From Clostridium sp. (lineage in GTDB: Bacteria; Bacillota; Clostridia; Clostridiales; Clostridiaceae), in the NCBI GenBank assembly GCA_031292145.1, contig JARLHR010000147.1, positions 1 to 48,103 of the forward strand: DNA of 48,103 nucleotides, read 5' to 3'. Made by a program: the position numbers and the translations under genes. Below the pieces are notes generated by a model. It saw only the letters and a list, made by a program, of their open reading frames with translations, was not told the origin of the DNA and ran no database searches. Positions 10,007-17,253 of the stretch are shown one piece after another (position 1 is the stretch's first letter; every line of letters starts with the position of its first letter).

Positions 10007-10405
10007 TTACATCAATAACCTGATGAAGAGAATCATTGATAAATAAATGGTAAAATAAAAGAACATCAGAGTTCTTGAGAATATTGCACTAATCCAAAGA
10101 TTTTTATATCCTTTAAATTCATCTGTATCCATATCAAAATCTATTTGCGATTCTTTTAACAAACTTACTTTTTTATACAGCATTCTGAACAATCTTTCCT
10201 TATATAGGTAAAATCCATCCAGTATCCATAATGTTGTTATGGGAATTAGTGAGACAATTGTGATTGTATTATTTTTATCTTTTGCGCCGACAACTAAAAT
10301 TGCCGATACAATAGCCACACACCACTTTTTAATCATAAATGAATTTCCAGACAATCGCTCAATTATATTTTGGATAAATTCTAGATGTTTATTTTTATTT
10401 TCCAT
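10007..10405 (-). CDS. Small membrane protein, putative partner of PRTase-CE
   Basis: A 132-residue protein. Two hydrophobic helices sit close together (WCVAIVSAILVVGA and a second from about residue 48 ending TLWILDGFYL). A YKERLFRMLYKKV amphipathic linker follows, then a third strongly hydrophobic C-terminal helix (LMFFYFTIYLSMILFI). The KHLEFIQNIIERL start and the 'WxLDxxYLxxERLFRxLYxxV' pattern recur in small membrane proteins of bacterial defence loci, as far as I recall. That resemblance is from memory. It lies between the HAD gene (13 bp upstream) and the PRTase-CE gene (5 bp downstream) on one strand. A membrane-perturbing effector or membrane anchor for the PRTase-CE protein is a reasonable inference. 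Confidence 0.6.
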   Translation of the reverse strand: MENKNKHLEFIQNIIERLSGNSFMIKKWCVAIVSAILVVGAKDKNNTITIVSLIPITTLWILDGFYLYKERLFRMLYKKVSLLKESQIDFDMDTDEFKGYKNLWISAIFSRTLMFFYFTIYLSMILFIRLLM

Positions 10406-10418
10406 GTGTTAATTATTC

Positions 10419-11033
10419 TTAATTATTTGGTAAATAATTATGCTTGATCAGAATATCTTTTAATTCATTATAATTTTTTGCTAAATAGTCAGGCTTTTCC
10501 TCCCGGATCTTCTCGATTGAATCATAACCCCAGCATGTGGCAATAACGGGAATTCCTATTCCTTTGCAAATAATTATATCTCTGACTGTGTCAGTTATAT
10601 AGGTAATCTCGTGTGTCATTTGAATGTTTTGCAGAATATCTTCTTTATGACCATTATTGTAACCATAGATTCTATCAAATAAGATTTGGGATTTTCCTAA
10701 AATAGATTTTATTGTATCAGTATAAGTTGACGAAACTATAAGGGGTTTTTTATATAATTTTGAATAGATATCTAATACTTCAATAAAAAGTCCAATCTCG
10801 CTTGAAGAGTGACGAAGCAATATTCTATAGAGTTCTCTTAAGGTATTCGATTCGGTTTCAGTCACATTATTTAATTCCGAATTTTTTCCTAATAATCGAT
10901 AAAAATCGCTAAAAGAATTTACTTTTTCATAACTGTCAAAAAGAGTGGCAATTTTCTTTGTAATAATTAGTGCTACTTTTAACGAGTTGCCAATAACTCC
11001 ATCAAAATCCGATATAATTATATTTTGATTCAA
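10419..11033 (-). CDS. HAD-superfamily phosphatase
   Basis: A 204-residue haloacid dehalogenase-type hydrolase. Motif I is IIISDFDGVIGNS (nucleophile D9, acid/base D11). Motif II is LIVSST, motif III Lys is in NGHKEDILQ, and motif IV is TYITDTVRDI with the metal-binding Asp pair. A helical cap lies between motifs I and II, as in phosphoglycolate phosphatase-like C1 members. It would dephosphorylate a small molecule. A GpgP-like role on glucosyl-3-phosphoglycerate made by the GT81 enzyme is possible but speculative. The start overlaps the end of the upstream methyltransferase gene by 4 bp, indicating translational coupling. Confidence 0.8.
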   Translation of the reverse strand: MNQNIIISDFDGVIGNSLKVALIITKKIATLFDSYEKVNSFSDFYRLLGKNSELNNVTETESNTLRELYRILLRHSSSEIGLFIEVLDIYSKLYKKPLIVSSTYTDTIKSILGKSQILFDRIYGYNNGHKEDILQNIQMTHEITYITDTVRDIIICKGIGIPVIATCWGYDSIEKIREEKPDYLAKNYNELKDILIKHNYLPNN

Positions 11034-11725
11034 TGTATTTTTTGAAATAGATAGTTCGGATTTTTCATAATAATCTTATATCTATTTGTTTTTTTTACTT
11101 TTTTGATAACATTTCTAACTTCCCATTCGGTAAAATCTGCAGAATCATCAAATAAAATAAAACCGTTATTTTCTAAATATTTATCACAATTGTTAAAATC
11201 TCGCTCGACAAAATCGTATTTATGATTACCATCAATGTATGCGAAACTTATTTGTCCACCTAACGCAATATCTCTATCAAACAAATCTTTGCATATACTT
11301 TTTTCCCCCCAACTATCAAAGAAAGTATCAGATGAGACATCCAAAGCATAAGGAATATCGTTTTTACTAAATGTCAACAAATTTTTTATAAGGCTCTCTT
11401 TAATATATTTATCAATTTGCGGATAAGTTAAATCTGATTGTCCTACTAGTTTAGTATAGTCTGAAACGACACGATTATCTAAAGTAATCAGGATATTATT
11501 TCGAAAATGTATTCTTTTAAAATATGTAATTACATTTGCGGATAGTCCACAGAAAGTTCCTATCTCAACAATAGGTTTTTTAGAAGGTAAGTTTTTAATG
11601 GCATAGTTAAAACATAAAATATTTCCATGATGAAGCATCCCGGCATTTATTTTTCTTAAATTCTCAATATAATCATCCTTGTAATGGATTGGATATTTTA
11701 GCGATTTTAAGATTCTTTTAAGCAT
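11030..11725 (-). CDS. Class I SAM methyltransferase (methyltransferase-24/CmcI-like)
   Basis: A 231-residue methyltransferase. The SAM-binding region reads KPIVEIGTFCGLSANVITYF. An acidic end of strand 2 is in LITLDNR, and the metal-type loop is FAYIDGNHKYDFVERDFNNC, followed by NNGFILFDDSAD. The 'YIDGNHxYxxVxxDxxxxxxxLxxGGxxxFDD' layout is the Methyltransf_24/cephalosporin hydroxylase-like pattern. The members often methylate sugars or act in surface polysaccharide and natural-product pathways. It is the first gene of the minus-strand block 11725 to 5927. A Bacteroidota-like -7 element (TATATTTG on the minus strand, 11761-11768) lies about 35 bp upstream of its start. Confidence 0.75.
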   Translation of the reverse strand: MLKRILKSLKYPIHYKDDYIENLRKINAGMLHHGNILCFNYAIKNLPSKKPIVEIGTFCGLSANVITYFKRIHFRNNILITLDNRVVSDYTKLVGQSDLTYPQIDKYIKESLIKNLLTFSKNDIPYALDVSSDTFFDSWGEKSICKDLFDRDIALGGQISFAYIDGNHKYDFVERDFNNCDKYLENNGFILFDDSADFTEWEVRNVIKKVKKTNRYKIIMKNPNYLFQKIH

Positions 11726-12042
11726 ATCTTGAATATGTTCTTCATTTTATCACATATTTACAAATATAACATTATAAGAGAAATAATAATAATTTGATCC
11801 CTGATTAGTAAATTTTTGTAAACACTTAACTGTTATGAAAATTTGGTTCACACACCATTCACACTAATATTATTTCAGTTGGACAATTAAATATAAATTT
11901 ATAAAAAGATTTCCAAGCAACCTACTCATGACGAATAAGTTCTTGAATTCTGTAACAAATTGTTTTATAGAGCTAAATTTTCACTGCCATAGTTTTTGCC
12001 ATAGCGCTTGTGATTATTTCTACCTCAAGCATTGTAATTCAA
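11726..12042. promoter_or_regulatory. Intergenic region between the modification block and the CARF operon
   Basis: About 317 bp with no gene. The left part probably holds the promoter of the minus-strand modification block: TATATTTG on the minus strand at 11761-11768 fits the Bacteroidota TAnnTTTG -7 consensus, but no convincing -33 element is seen. The centre (11847-11863) holds a third copy of the integrase arm-like motif. The right part follows the end of the CARF gene. Confidence 0.4.
11847..11863 (+). repeat. Internal copy of the arm-like motif TTCACACACnATTCACA
   Basis: Same 17-bp motif as near both att sites, here with C at the variable position. It lies between two cargo blocks, far from either end, which is unexpected for a simple arm-type site. 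It may mark the junction of two formerly separate elements. Confidence 0.5.
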
Positions 12043-13008
12043 TTATTCTATTTTTAATTTTTCTTTAGTAGCCTTTATTCCATAAAATTTATATCCCCGC
12101 CCGCCTGTAGATGCTATTTCGAAACTGGCAGTTATACTTTCATTATTTATAGCTTTCTTTATCTTCCTGTTAACTTTTGATATATTCCCCCTGAATGTAG
12201 ATATAGATAATCCGTAATTCTTCTTTTTTATATTTTCAAGCTCCTGTCTGTTCGATTCAAGGCCGGGAAAAAGTTCTGCGTGTAATTCAAGTATTCTGTT
12301 TAAGAAATAGTTTGGAGTAGTTAATCCGAAAAACTTCTCGTCCCCCAGGCCACCCAGAACACGTTCTGCGAAATACATGTAATAGGAAAGCTCAACCGGA
12401 GAAAGTGGAATAGTAATGTCCCCTATAGTCAAACCAGGCCAGTTAATAGTAATTCTTGCTGATGGTATAAGGTCCTTTTTTAGGTTATCCATCTCTTCCT
12501 TAAGACGGATTATTTTAGGCAGGGCTGTATCAATTTTTACAGGAATATTTTCAGATTTACCAAACTTGGGGTCATTGACCTGTACAAGGTTTAGTTTATT
12601 TATTTCAGAGAAATCCCCCGATTCAGCTAATAGGATCCAGCAAACCTGCATGGCTGGTGTTCCTGATGATATAGCTGCAGTATAAGTATGGGAATTTTCT
12701 TTGGGTAGGGCATCCGAAATATTTTTTAACTGAATGTAAATCTGGTTATGGTCGGTAACGCTTTTAACCGGAAATTCGAGAGTGGTAACCTTTTTGGCAA
12801 GTCTTCTTTTCTTTATTTCACTTTTAAGATAGTCTGCAATTTTAAGATAATCTATATCGGAGTTACTGCTTTTTGTCCAAAACAGGATTGTTTCATCAAA
12901 CTTCTGATTTGTTAAAGCGGTAAGTATTGCGCCATCAGTTTTGCCTTTTAGTTCCCCCGCATCATTTGTTCCGATAAATGAGATAAGAATGTTTTTCGCT
13001 TTTGCCAT
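12043..13008 (-). CDS. RtcR-type CARF domain protein with C-terminal winged helix
   Basis: A 321-residue protein. The N-terminal ~180 residues look like a CARF nucleotide-sensing domain of the RtcR kind: a first strand and loop ILISFIGTNDAGEL, and the ligand-loop signature TYTAAISSGTPAMQVCWILL (SSGTPAMQ at 114-121). A linker leads to a C-terminal ~90-residue segment (STFRGNISKVNRKIKKAI, ending STGGRGYKFYGI) resembling a winged helix of response-regulator type. It may sense a cyclic oligonucleotide or a terminal RNA phosphate and bind DNA. No CRISPR array, Cas10, or rtcA/rtcB is present in the window. It is the last gene on the strand of the kinase-regulator-nuclease operon, after a 97-bp gap, so it may be co-transcribed or have its own promoter. 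Confidence 0.65.
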   Translation of the reverse strand: MAKAKNILISFIGTNDAGELKGKTDGAILTALTNQKFDETILFWTKSSNSDIDYLKIADYLKSEIKKRRLAKKVTTLEFPVKSVTDHNQIYIQLKNISDALPKENSHTYTAAISSGTPAMQVCWILLAESGDFSEINKLNLVQVNDPKFGKSENIPVKIDTALPKIIRLKEEMDNLKKDLIPSARITINWPGLTIGDITIPLSPVELSYYMYFAERVLGGLGDEKFFGLTTPNYFLNRILELHAELFPGLESNRQELENIKKKNYGLSISTFRGNISKVNRKIKKAINNESITASFEIASTGGRGYKFYGIKATKEKLKIE

Positions 13009-13105
13009 AGAATAAAATAAATATTTTCCCGATGTTCAAGTTATTAAAAAAATGAAGACATTAGCAATTTTTAATAAGTACCTATAATTAATTCTCAAGA
13101 TAATT

Positions 13106-13783
13106 TCATTCTACCAGTTCCATGTAAGGACCTTTGGCTGTATTATATTTTACAAAGTAAAGCAATTCGACATTACCATTCGATTTATAATTTATCATAT
13201 CCTGTGCAATTCTTTTCCTAAACTTAAAATTATCCTTAAACATCTTTTCCGGGATACCGCACGTATTCCGTCTAATTGAATAATCATCTGAATGATCTGC
13301 AAATACAATAAAACCCGGAATCTCCATTTTAACAAGACGGTTATATTGATTAACATTCTGAAGAAACTTCCTGTAAACAGCTTCATGCATCAAACTGTTA
13401 CCTGAATACACCGGAGGATGAATTCTGTCATCCTTGCCGTTAGTTTTGTGAACCTCATGCTTGGTATAGCTTAAAAACCAGTCATATAGCTTTTTATTGC
13501 TCTCTAGTCTGTACGATAGTTCTGCGGGAAACTTGCTGTCATATGTACCTTTCACTTCAATACCGCAAAGGATATTCCGACCAGAATCAGTAATAGCTAA
13601 ATCAATCTGCTCACCTCCACCGAGTGGGACCTCGGCATGCAGAAAAACCTCTTCGGGCATTAGCTTATACAGACGATACATAATTTCGGAAGCCCAGGTC
13701 CTTTCATGCAGATGGTCGTCAGAATCAAAAACATCAAGAGTAGTATCGATAATACACTTCCTTATTAAATTCTGGTTTATCAT
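13106..13783 (-). CDS. PD-(D/E)XK-type nuclease-like protein
   Basis: A 225-residue protein with a restriction-endonuclease-like core: an N-terminal helix with LHERTWASEIMYRL, a strand with E51 (HAEVPLGGG), D61 in EQIDLAITD, and E76-V-K78 in CGIEVKG. Those are the D...E-x-K residues of PD-(D/E)XK enzymes. The C-terminal half is mixed and unrecognised (PGFIVFADHSDDYSIRR). The expected activity is metal-dependent DNA or RNA cleavage, but the target is unknown. It overlaps the preceding small nuclease-like gene by 4 bp (ATGA-type coupling) and belongs to the same operon as the histidine kinase and response regulator. No methyltransferase accompanies it, so it is unlikely to be an ordinary type II restriction enzyme. 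Confidence 0.65.
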   Translation of the reverse strand: MINQNLIRKCIIDTTLDVFDSDDHLHERTWASEIMYRLYKLMPEEVFLHAEVPLGGGEQIDLAITDSGRNILCGIEVKGTYDSKFPAELSYRLESNKKLYDWFLSYTKHEVHKTNGKDDRIHPPVYSGNSLMHEAVYRKFLQNVNQYNRLVKMEIPGFIVFADHSDDYSIRRNTCGIPEKMFKDNFKFRKRIAQDMINYKSNGNVELLYFVKYNTAKGPYMELVE

Positions 13784-14220
13784 ACTACCTCGTCATTTAC
13801 ATTATGAAGAAATAATTTGCCTTGGTCTGAATTGAAACCAACAGAGTAAAGTAGACATGAATTCTCTATTAATGATCTTATTTCCTTCATCTTCAATATA
13901 TCTTTATTAAGTTCAGATTCTTTAAGATTTGATTTATATTTCAATTCAATAATTACAGCCGGCTTTCTACTTTCCTTGTCTAAAATAAGAATATCAACCT
14001 TGTAAAGTTTGTTTCTTCCTGCTTTCGGTATCCTAATAGTAACTTCGAGAAAGACTTTGATATTGCGATCATTGAAAAACTCATCCCTGAAATCTACATA
14101 CAACCACGACTGCCAGTCTTGCTCATTGTAAACTTGGCGTTTTTTTATGAGTTTTACATTTTTATCAAGGACTTTCTCTACCCTTGATGAATAATTATTT
14201 AAGAGGATCATATTTACCAT
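13780..14220 (-). CDS. Small PD-(D/E)XK-type nuclease-like protein
   Basis: A 146-residue protein with another restriction-like core. Following an N-terminal helical segment with YNEQDWQSWLYVDF, the strand pair KVDILILDKESRKPAVIIELKYK carries D76 and E92-L-K94. The Tyr-Lys that follows is common in this fold. The length suggests a single catalytic domain without a DNA-recognition domain. The gene starts 1 bp after the response-regulator stop and overlaps the next nuclease gene by 4 bp. Tight packing argues that both nuclease folds act together or as a heteromer. An alternative is a catalytically active subunit paired with a recognition subunit. Confidence 0.6.
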   Translation of the reverse strand: MVNMILLNNYSSRVEKVLDKNVKLIKKRQVYNEQDWQSWLYVDFRDEFFNDRNIKVFLEVTIRIPKAGRNKLYKVDILILDKESRKPAVIIELKYKSNLKESELNKDILKMKEIRSLIENSCLLYSVGFNSDQGKLFLHNVNDEVV

Positions 14221-14221
14221 G

Positions 14222-15118
14222 CTAAGACTTTTTTAATTGATACCCTAACCACAAAATAACTTCAAGAATTGCATTAGTACAAGTTTTAATTGTATATGAA
14301 GATAAGCCGGATTCAGGGAAGTTTATAATATTATGAGAACCATAAGTACTGCATACAGCGAAAGTCATTTTAACCAGTTCACATACTGAACCAGTATAAA
14401 ATACTTTGGCAGTGGGTTTATGAGGTTTTTCTTTTGTTCTATTGCCGTCAAGTGCATTATGGACAGCCCAAAAATCAAATGTACTATTTTCACGTACTGC
14501 CTGTACTGCAGGAAAACCTTTCAGGTTATTTGCAGCATGCAATAAAATACCTTCAAGAATCCGTCTTATTTTAGCAAGATTATCACTAGAAATATTAAAA
14601 TCTGATTTATTCTGTTTAATTAGTAGATCAATTAATTGTGCTTCTATCTCTTCAGAAAAAGAAAATTTATTTAATATCGAAAATACTTCTTCATTTGGTT
14701 TAACAACTCTTATCCGGTCTGTTTCTTTTTTTAATGCATCAAATAAATCTTCAATACTATCATTATCCTTAAAATATAACGGTTCCTTTGAACGATAATT
14801 TTTAACGCCATCGTATCCCAATTTGTCCCCTGTTATAATATAACGCGGAATATTTTTATAATTATTATCTAATAATTCTAATGCTTTATTAATAAATTCA
14901 GGATTAGCTACCTTGGCGTCAGAATCATCCAAACCCATAACATCAAGTATTATGCAGTCAATAATATTGGCAACTTTGGGTAAAATCTCCTTCATTTCAG
15001 TAAAGTTTTTGAAATGACGTATAAATATGTCCTTTGATTTAGCTTTATTAACAAAACTAAATGCAAAATCATCATCATCGTCAATTAATAATGCCTGTAT
15101 TTTCACTCGATTATCCAT
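14222..15118 (-). CDS. Response regulator with uncharacterised helical output domain
   Basis: A 298-residue protein. Residues 1-135 are a receiver domain: acidic pocket in LIDDDDDFAF (D13-D17), phosphoacceptor D59 in CIILDVMGLDD, Thr/Ser switch in YIITGD (T96) and a Lys near 111 in SKEPLYFKD. Residues about 145-298 form an alpha-helical domain with LAKIRRILEGILLHAANN, FWAVHNALDGNR and SVCELVKMTFAV. It does not match the usual DNA-binding output domains. A HEPN-like or other all-alpha effector fold is possible, but I see no clear catalytic RxxxxH pair. The gene starts directly after the kinase stop codon (0-bp gap), so kinase and regulator are a cognate pair. Confidence 0.75.
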   Translation of the reverse strand: MDNRVKIQALLIDDDDDFAFSFVNKAKSKDIFIRHFKNFTEMKEILPKVANIIDCIILDVMGLDDSDAKVANPEFINKALELLDNNYKNIPRYIITGDKLGYDGVKNYRSKEPLYFKDNDSIEDLFDALKKETDRIRVVKPNEEVFSILNKFSFSEEIEAQLIDLLIKQNKSDFNISSDNLAKIRRILEGILLHAANNLKGFPAVQAVRENSTFDFWAVHNALDGNRTKEKPHKPTAKVFYTGSVCELVKMTFAVCSTYGSHNIINFPESGLSSYTIKTCTNAILEVILWLGYQLKKS

Positions 15119-16366
15119 TTACTTTGACCCTCCAATATTTGGATAAGGTAAATTAATTACAAATTCTGTCCAGCCATTTTTTGATTTAATCCTTATCTTG
15201 CCTCCATGCATTTTTATAACATTTTTAATATAGCTGCCACCAAATCCCAGACCTTTGCTATGATTGCCTTTACTACCTAAGCGGAAATAATCTTCTTCAG
15301 TTAATTCAAATTTTCTACCATTATTGCTGAATTTAATTGTATTACCATAATCATAATAAGCTTCTATTTTTATTTTCTTATCCTTTATTTCATAATTCTT
15401 AAAACCATGTACTGCAGAATTTTCTATGAGTTGATCTAAAATATTGTAAAAACTATTAGAATTAATGACACATAATAACCAATCTTCAACATTTAGTGTA
15501 AAAGTAATGTCTGGGAATTCCGATTTTTTTGTTTCTAAATACTCCTCTAAAAGATTCTTTAGATTATATATATCAAAATCTTCTTTGTCAAACTCGAGGC
15601 TAACCATTTTATTAGCACTTTTTATATTATTTGTAATTCTTTCACAATATTTCTTCATTCTTTCCATGACACTTTGAACTGTTTCTTTTTGAACAGAGTT
15701 ATTAAAGTCCTCAAAAGATATCTCCTCAGTTTCCAATACACTATCTGATAATAAACCTTTGTTCTTCAAATATAAATATACAGTGTCTATAGTTTCATGA
15801 AGTTGGAAAATAACAGGGTTGATATTATGTGACATCATCCTAATAGTATCTATTTGACCTTCTACTTCATTTTTGAACTTTGTTGCAATGTTTGCGAATG
15901 GAAATTTGCCGTATGCCTTTGAGAATTCCTGTAATAATTCAGATTCTTCATCTTTTAGGAAGTCGGGATGCACTTCTTTCCAGGCAAAAAGTAATTTATT
16001 CTGGTCTGTCATACCCCAAATTAGTTTATCTGCCCGATTAGTTTTGTTCTTGGGTGATTTCCTATTCTTAGGGCTTCTGCCAGTGTGTTCATTTACTCCC
16101 AAACCAAACCTTTTGTCAGGCTGAATATTATACTGTTGATTAATTATTAGGTTAATTCTTGCATTAAGATCCCTTGTTCTTCCAATATAGATTATTTCAG
16201 CACCAACGACCCATTTCTTGTTGTCTTTAAGTGCAGAAGTCTCATAATTAGCAGGAATTAATACAGCATAAATACCACTTGAATTCGGCAGAATAATATC
16301 TTTACCTATACTTGATGCTGGTATAAATCCTTCGAATCCATTATTGGTCAACTCCTGCTTGTTCAT
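15119..16366 (-). CDS. GIY-YIG nuclease-histidine kinase fusion
   Basis: A 415-residue protein with two modules. Residues about 28-160 form a GIY-YIG domain: GIY at 31-33 and YIG at 60-62, with R70 in RDLNARI. The closing helix ESELLQEFSKAYGKFPFAN holds the expected catalytic Glu (142) and Asn (159). Residues 172-415 form a histidine kinase: phosphoacceptor H180 in MMSHNINPVIFQL, a long dimerisation helix, the N box QLIENSAVHGF (N316) and the glycine-rich G2 box GLGFGGSYIKNV, ending in MHGGKIRIKS. There is no transmembrane segment, so it is cytosolic. It heads the operon and is directly joined to the response-regulator gene. GIY-YIG domains normally cut DNA; here the domain may instead sense nucleic acid. 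I know of no characterised protein with this architecture. Confidence 0.8.
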   Translation of the reverse strand: MNKQELTNNGFEGFIPASSIGKDIILPNSSGIYAVLIPANYETSALKDNKKWVVGAEIIYIGRTRDLNARINLIINQQYNIQPDKRFGLGVNEHTGRSPKNRKSPKNKTNRADKLIWGMTDQNKLLFAWKEVHPDFLKDEESELLQEFSKAYGKFPFANIATKFKNEVEGQIDTIRMMSHNINPVIFQLHETIDTVYLYLKNKGLLSDSVLETEEISFEDFNNSVQKETVQSVMERMKKYCERITNNIKSANKMVSLEFDKEDFDIYNLKNLLEEYLETKKSEFPDITFTLNVEDWLLCVINSNSFYNILDQLIENSAVHGFKNYEIKDKKIKIEAYYDYGNTIKFSNNGRKFELTEEDYFRLGSKGNHSKGLGFGGSYIKNVIKMHGGKIRIKSKNGWTEFVINLPYPNIGGSK

Positions 16367-16390
16367 TTCAACTCCTTCATAATTTAATGA

Positions 16391-16440
16391 GTCAAATATA
16401 AGCGTTATCGTTTGATTTATATTACCGGCAACGTTGCGGC
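16391..16440 (-). promoter_or_regulatory. Putative promoter and palindromic operator of the kinase operon
   Basis: On the minus strand, TATATTTG (16393-16400) fits the Bacteroidota -7 consensus TAnnTTTG and lies about 27 bp before the kinase start. Just upstream is the perfect 10-bp palindrome GCAACGTTGC (16428-16437), embedded in a locally GC-rich patch. It could bind a dimeric regulator such as the CARF-winged-helix protein. Both roles are inference. Confidence 0.35.
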
Positions 16441-16533
16441 AATTTTAATAGAGATGATTTTAGATGTGTTATGTTCTTGAAATACTTTTAACCTGCCTTA
16501 ATATGTTGATACAATATTTAAGTTAGTCCCTAC

Positions 16534-16737
16534 TCAGTGGAGCTTTTTTTTACATATAGGACAATAATGGCCATATATTTCACCATTGATTAAATCAATG
16601 ATTGAGTCATAAACATCCTGAACAATAATTTCATCTTTCAAATCACCGACACAATCTTCGCAAATGAAATGTCCATTAGAACAAGTTTTGGCCCCATATT
16701 CTTCTTTTTCTTCACCGCAATTATCACAAATTCTCAT
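16534..16737 (-). CDS. Small zinc-ribbon protein
   Basis: A 67-residue protein with two Cys pairs near the N-terminus (CDNCGEEKEEYG, then CSNGHFICEDC) and a C-terminal CPICKKKL. It probably folds into two zinc-binding knuckles, RING- or ribbon-like. It lies 167 bp upstream of the kinase operon on the same strand and could be its first gene or an independent regulator. No enzymatic motif is seen. Confidence 0.6.
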   Translation of the reverse strand: MRICDNCGEEKEEYGAKTCSNGHFICEDCVGDLKDEIIVQDVYDSIIDLINGEIYGHYCPICKKKLH

Positions 16738-17253
16738 TTTGCTTTCTTCGTTCTGGGTACTAATACTTCAGGGATTAATTTGCAATTACTTATTCCATTT
16801 CTGTTAATCTATATTATAATATCTCATTAACTTTTGATTCCGTAAAAAAACATTTCATTTGTTTTATCTTGGTTTTTCTTTGTAAGAATATTTTTCCATA
16901 AAATGTACTAAAAATCCCCCTAATAACCTCCTTATTTTATAAGCATTTAGCCCTCACGATTTTTCGTTCCATAAAACTAAACAAAGTGGAATGAAATTTC
17001 CCCTTTAAGGTTGCATTGGAAATGAAGGCAAAAGGTACCGATTATAAGGAAATTTGTAAAAAGCTTCGGATATAGAAATCCATGTATTATAAAATAATAG
17101 AAAAAAAGTGGAAAATTTATTTGTCCACTTCCTTGACTCTTAATAATAAAATGTGAATAATAGGTATAGGAAACTGAAAATTTAAAACCTTCCGACTCGA
17201 CAACTTTGGACTTGATAATTATATGCGATATAAATCAAAATCAAATCATAAAT
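16738..17253. other. Divergent intergenic region with an imperfect inverted repeat
   Basis: About 515 bp between the minus-strand zinc-ribbon gene and the plus-strand radical SAM gene. No gene is supported. TTTCGTTCCA (16962-16971) and TGGAATGAAA (16987-16996) form a 10-bp inverted repeat with one G:T-type mismatch and a 15-bp spacer. One copy of a repeat shared with 18111-18151 lies at 17184-17207. Confidence 0.4.
17184..17207 (+). repeat. Repeat flanking the radical SAM gene, left copy
   Basis: AAAACCTTCCGA followed directly by CTCGACAACTTT. Both 12-bp halves recur in the same order at 18111-18151, on the other side of the radical SAM gene, where they are separated by an extra partial copy of the second half. 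Confidence 0.6.
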
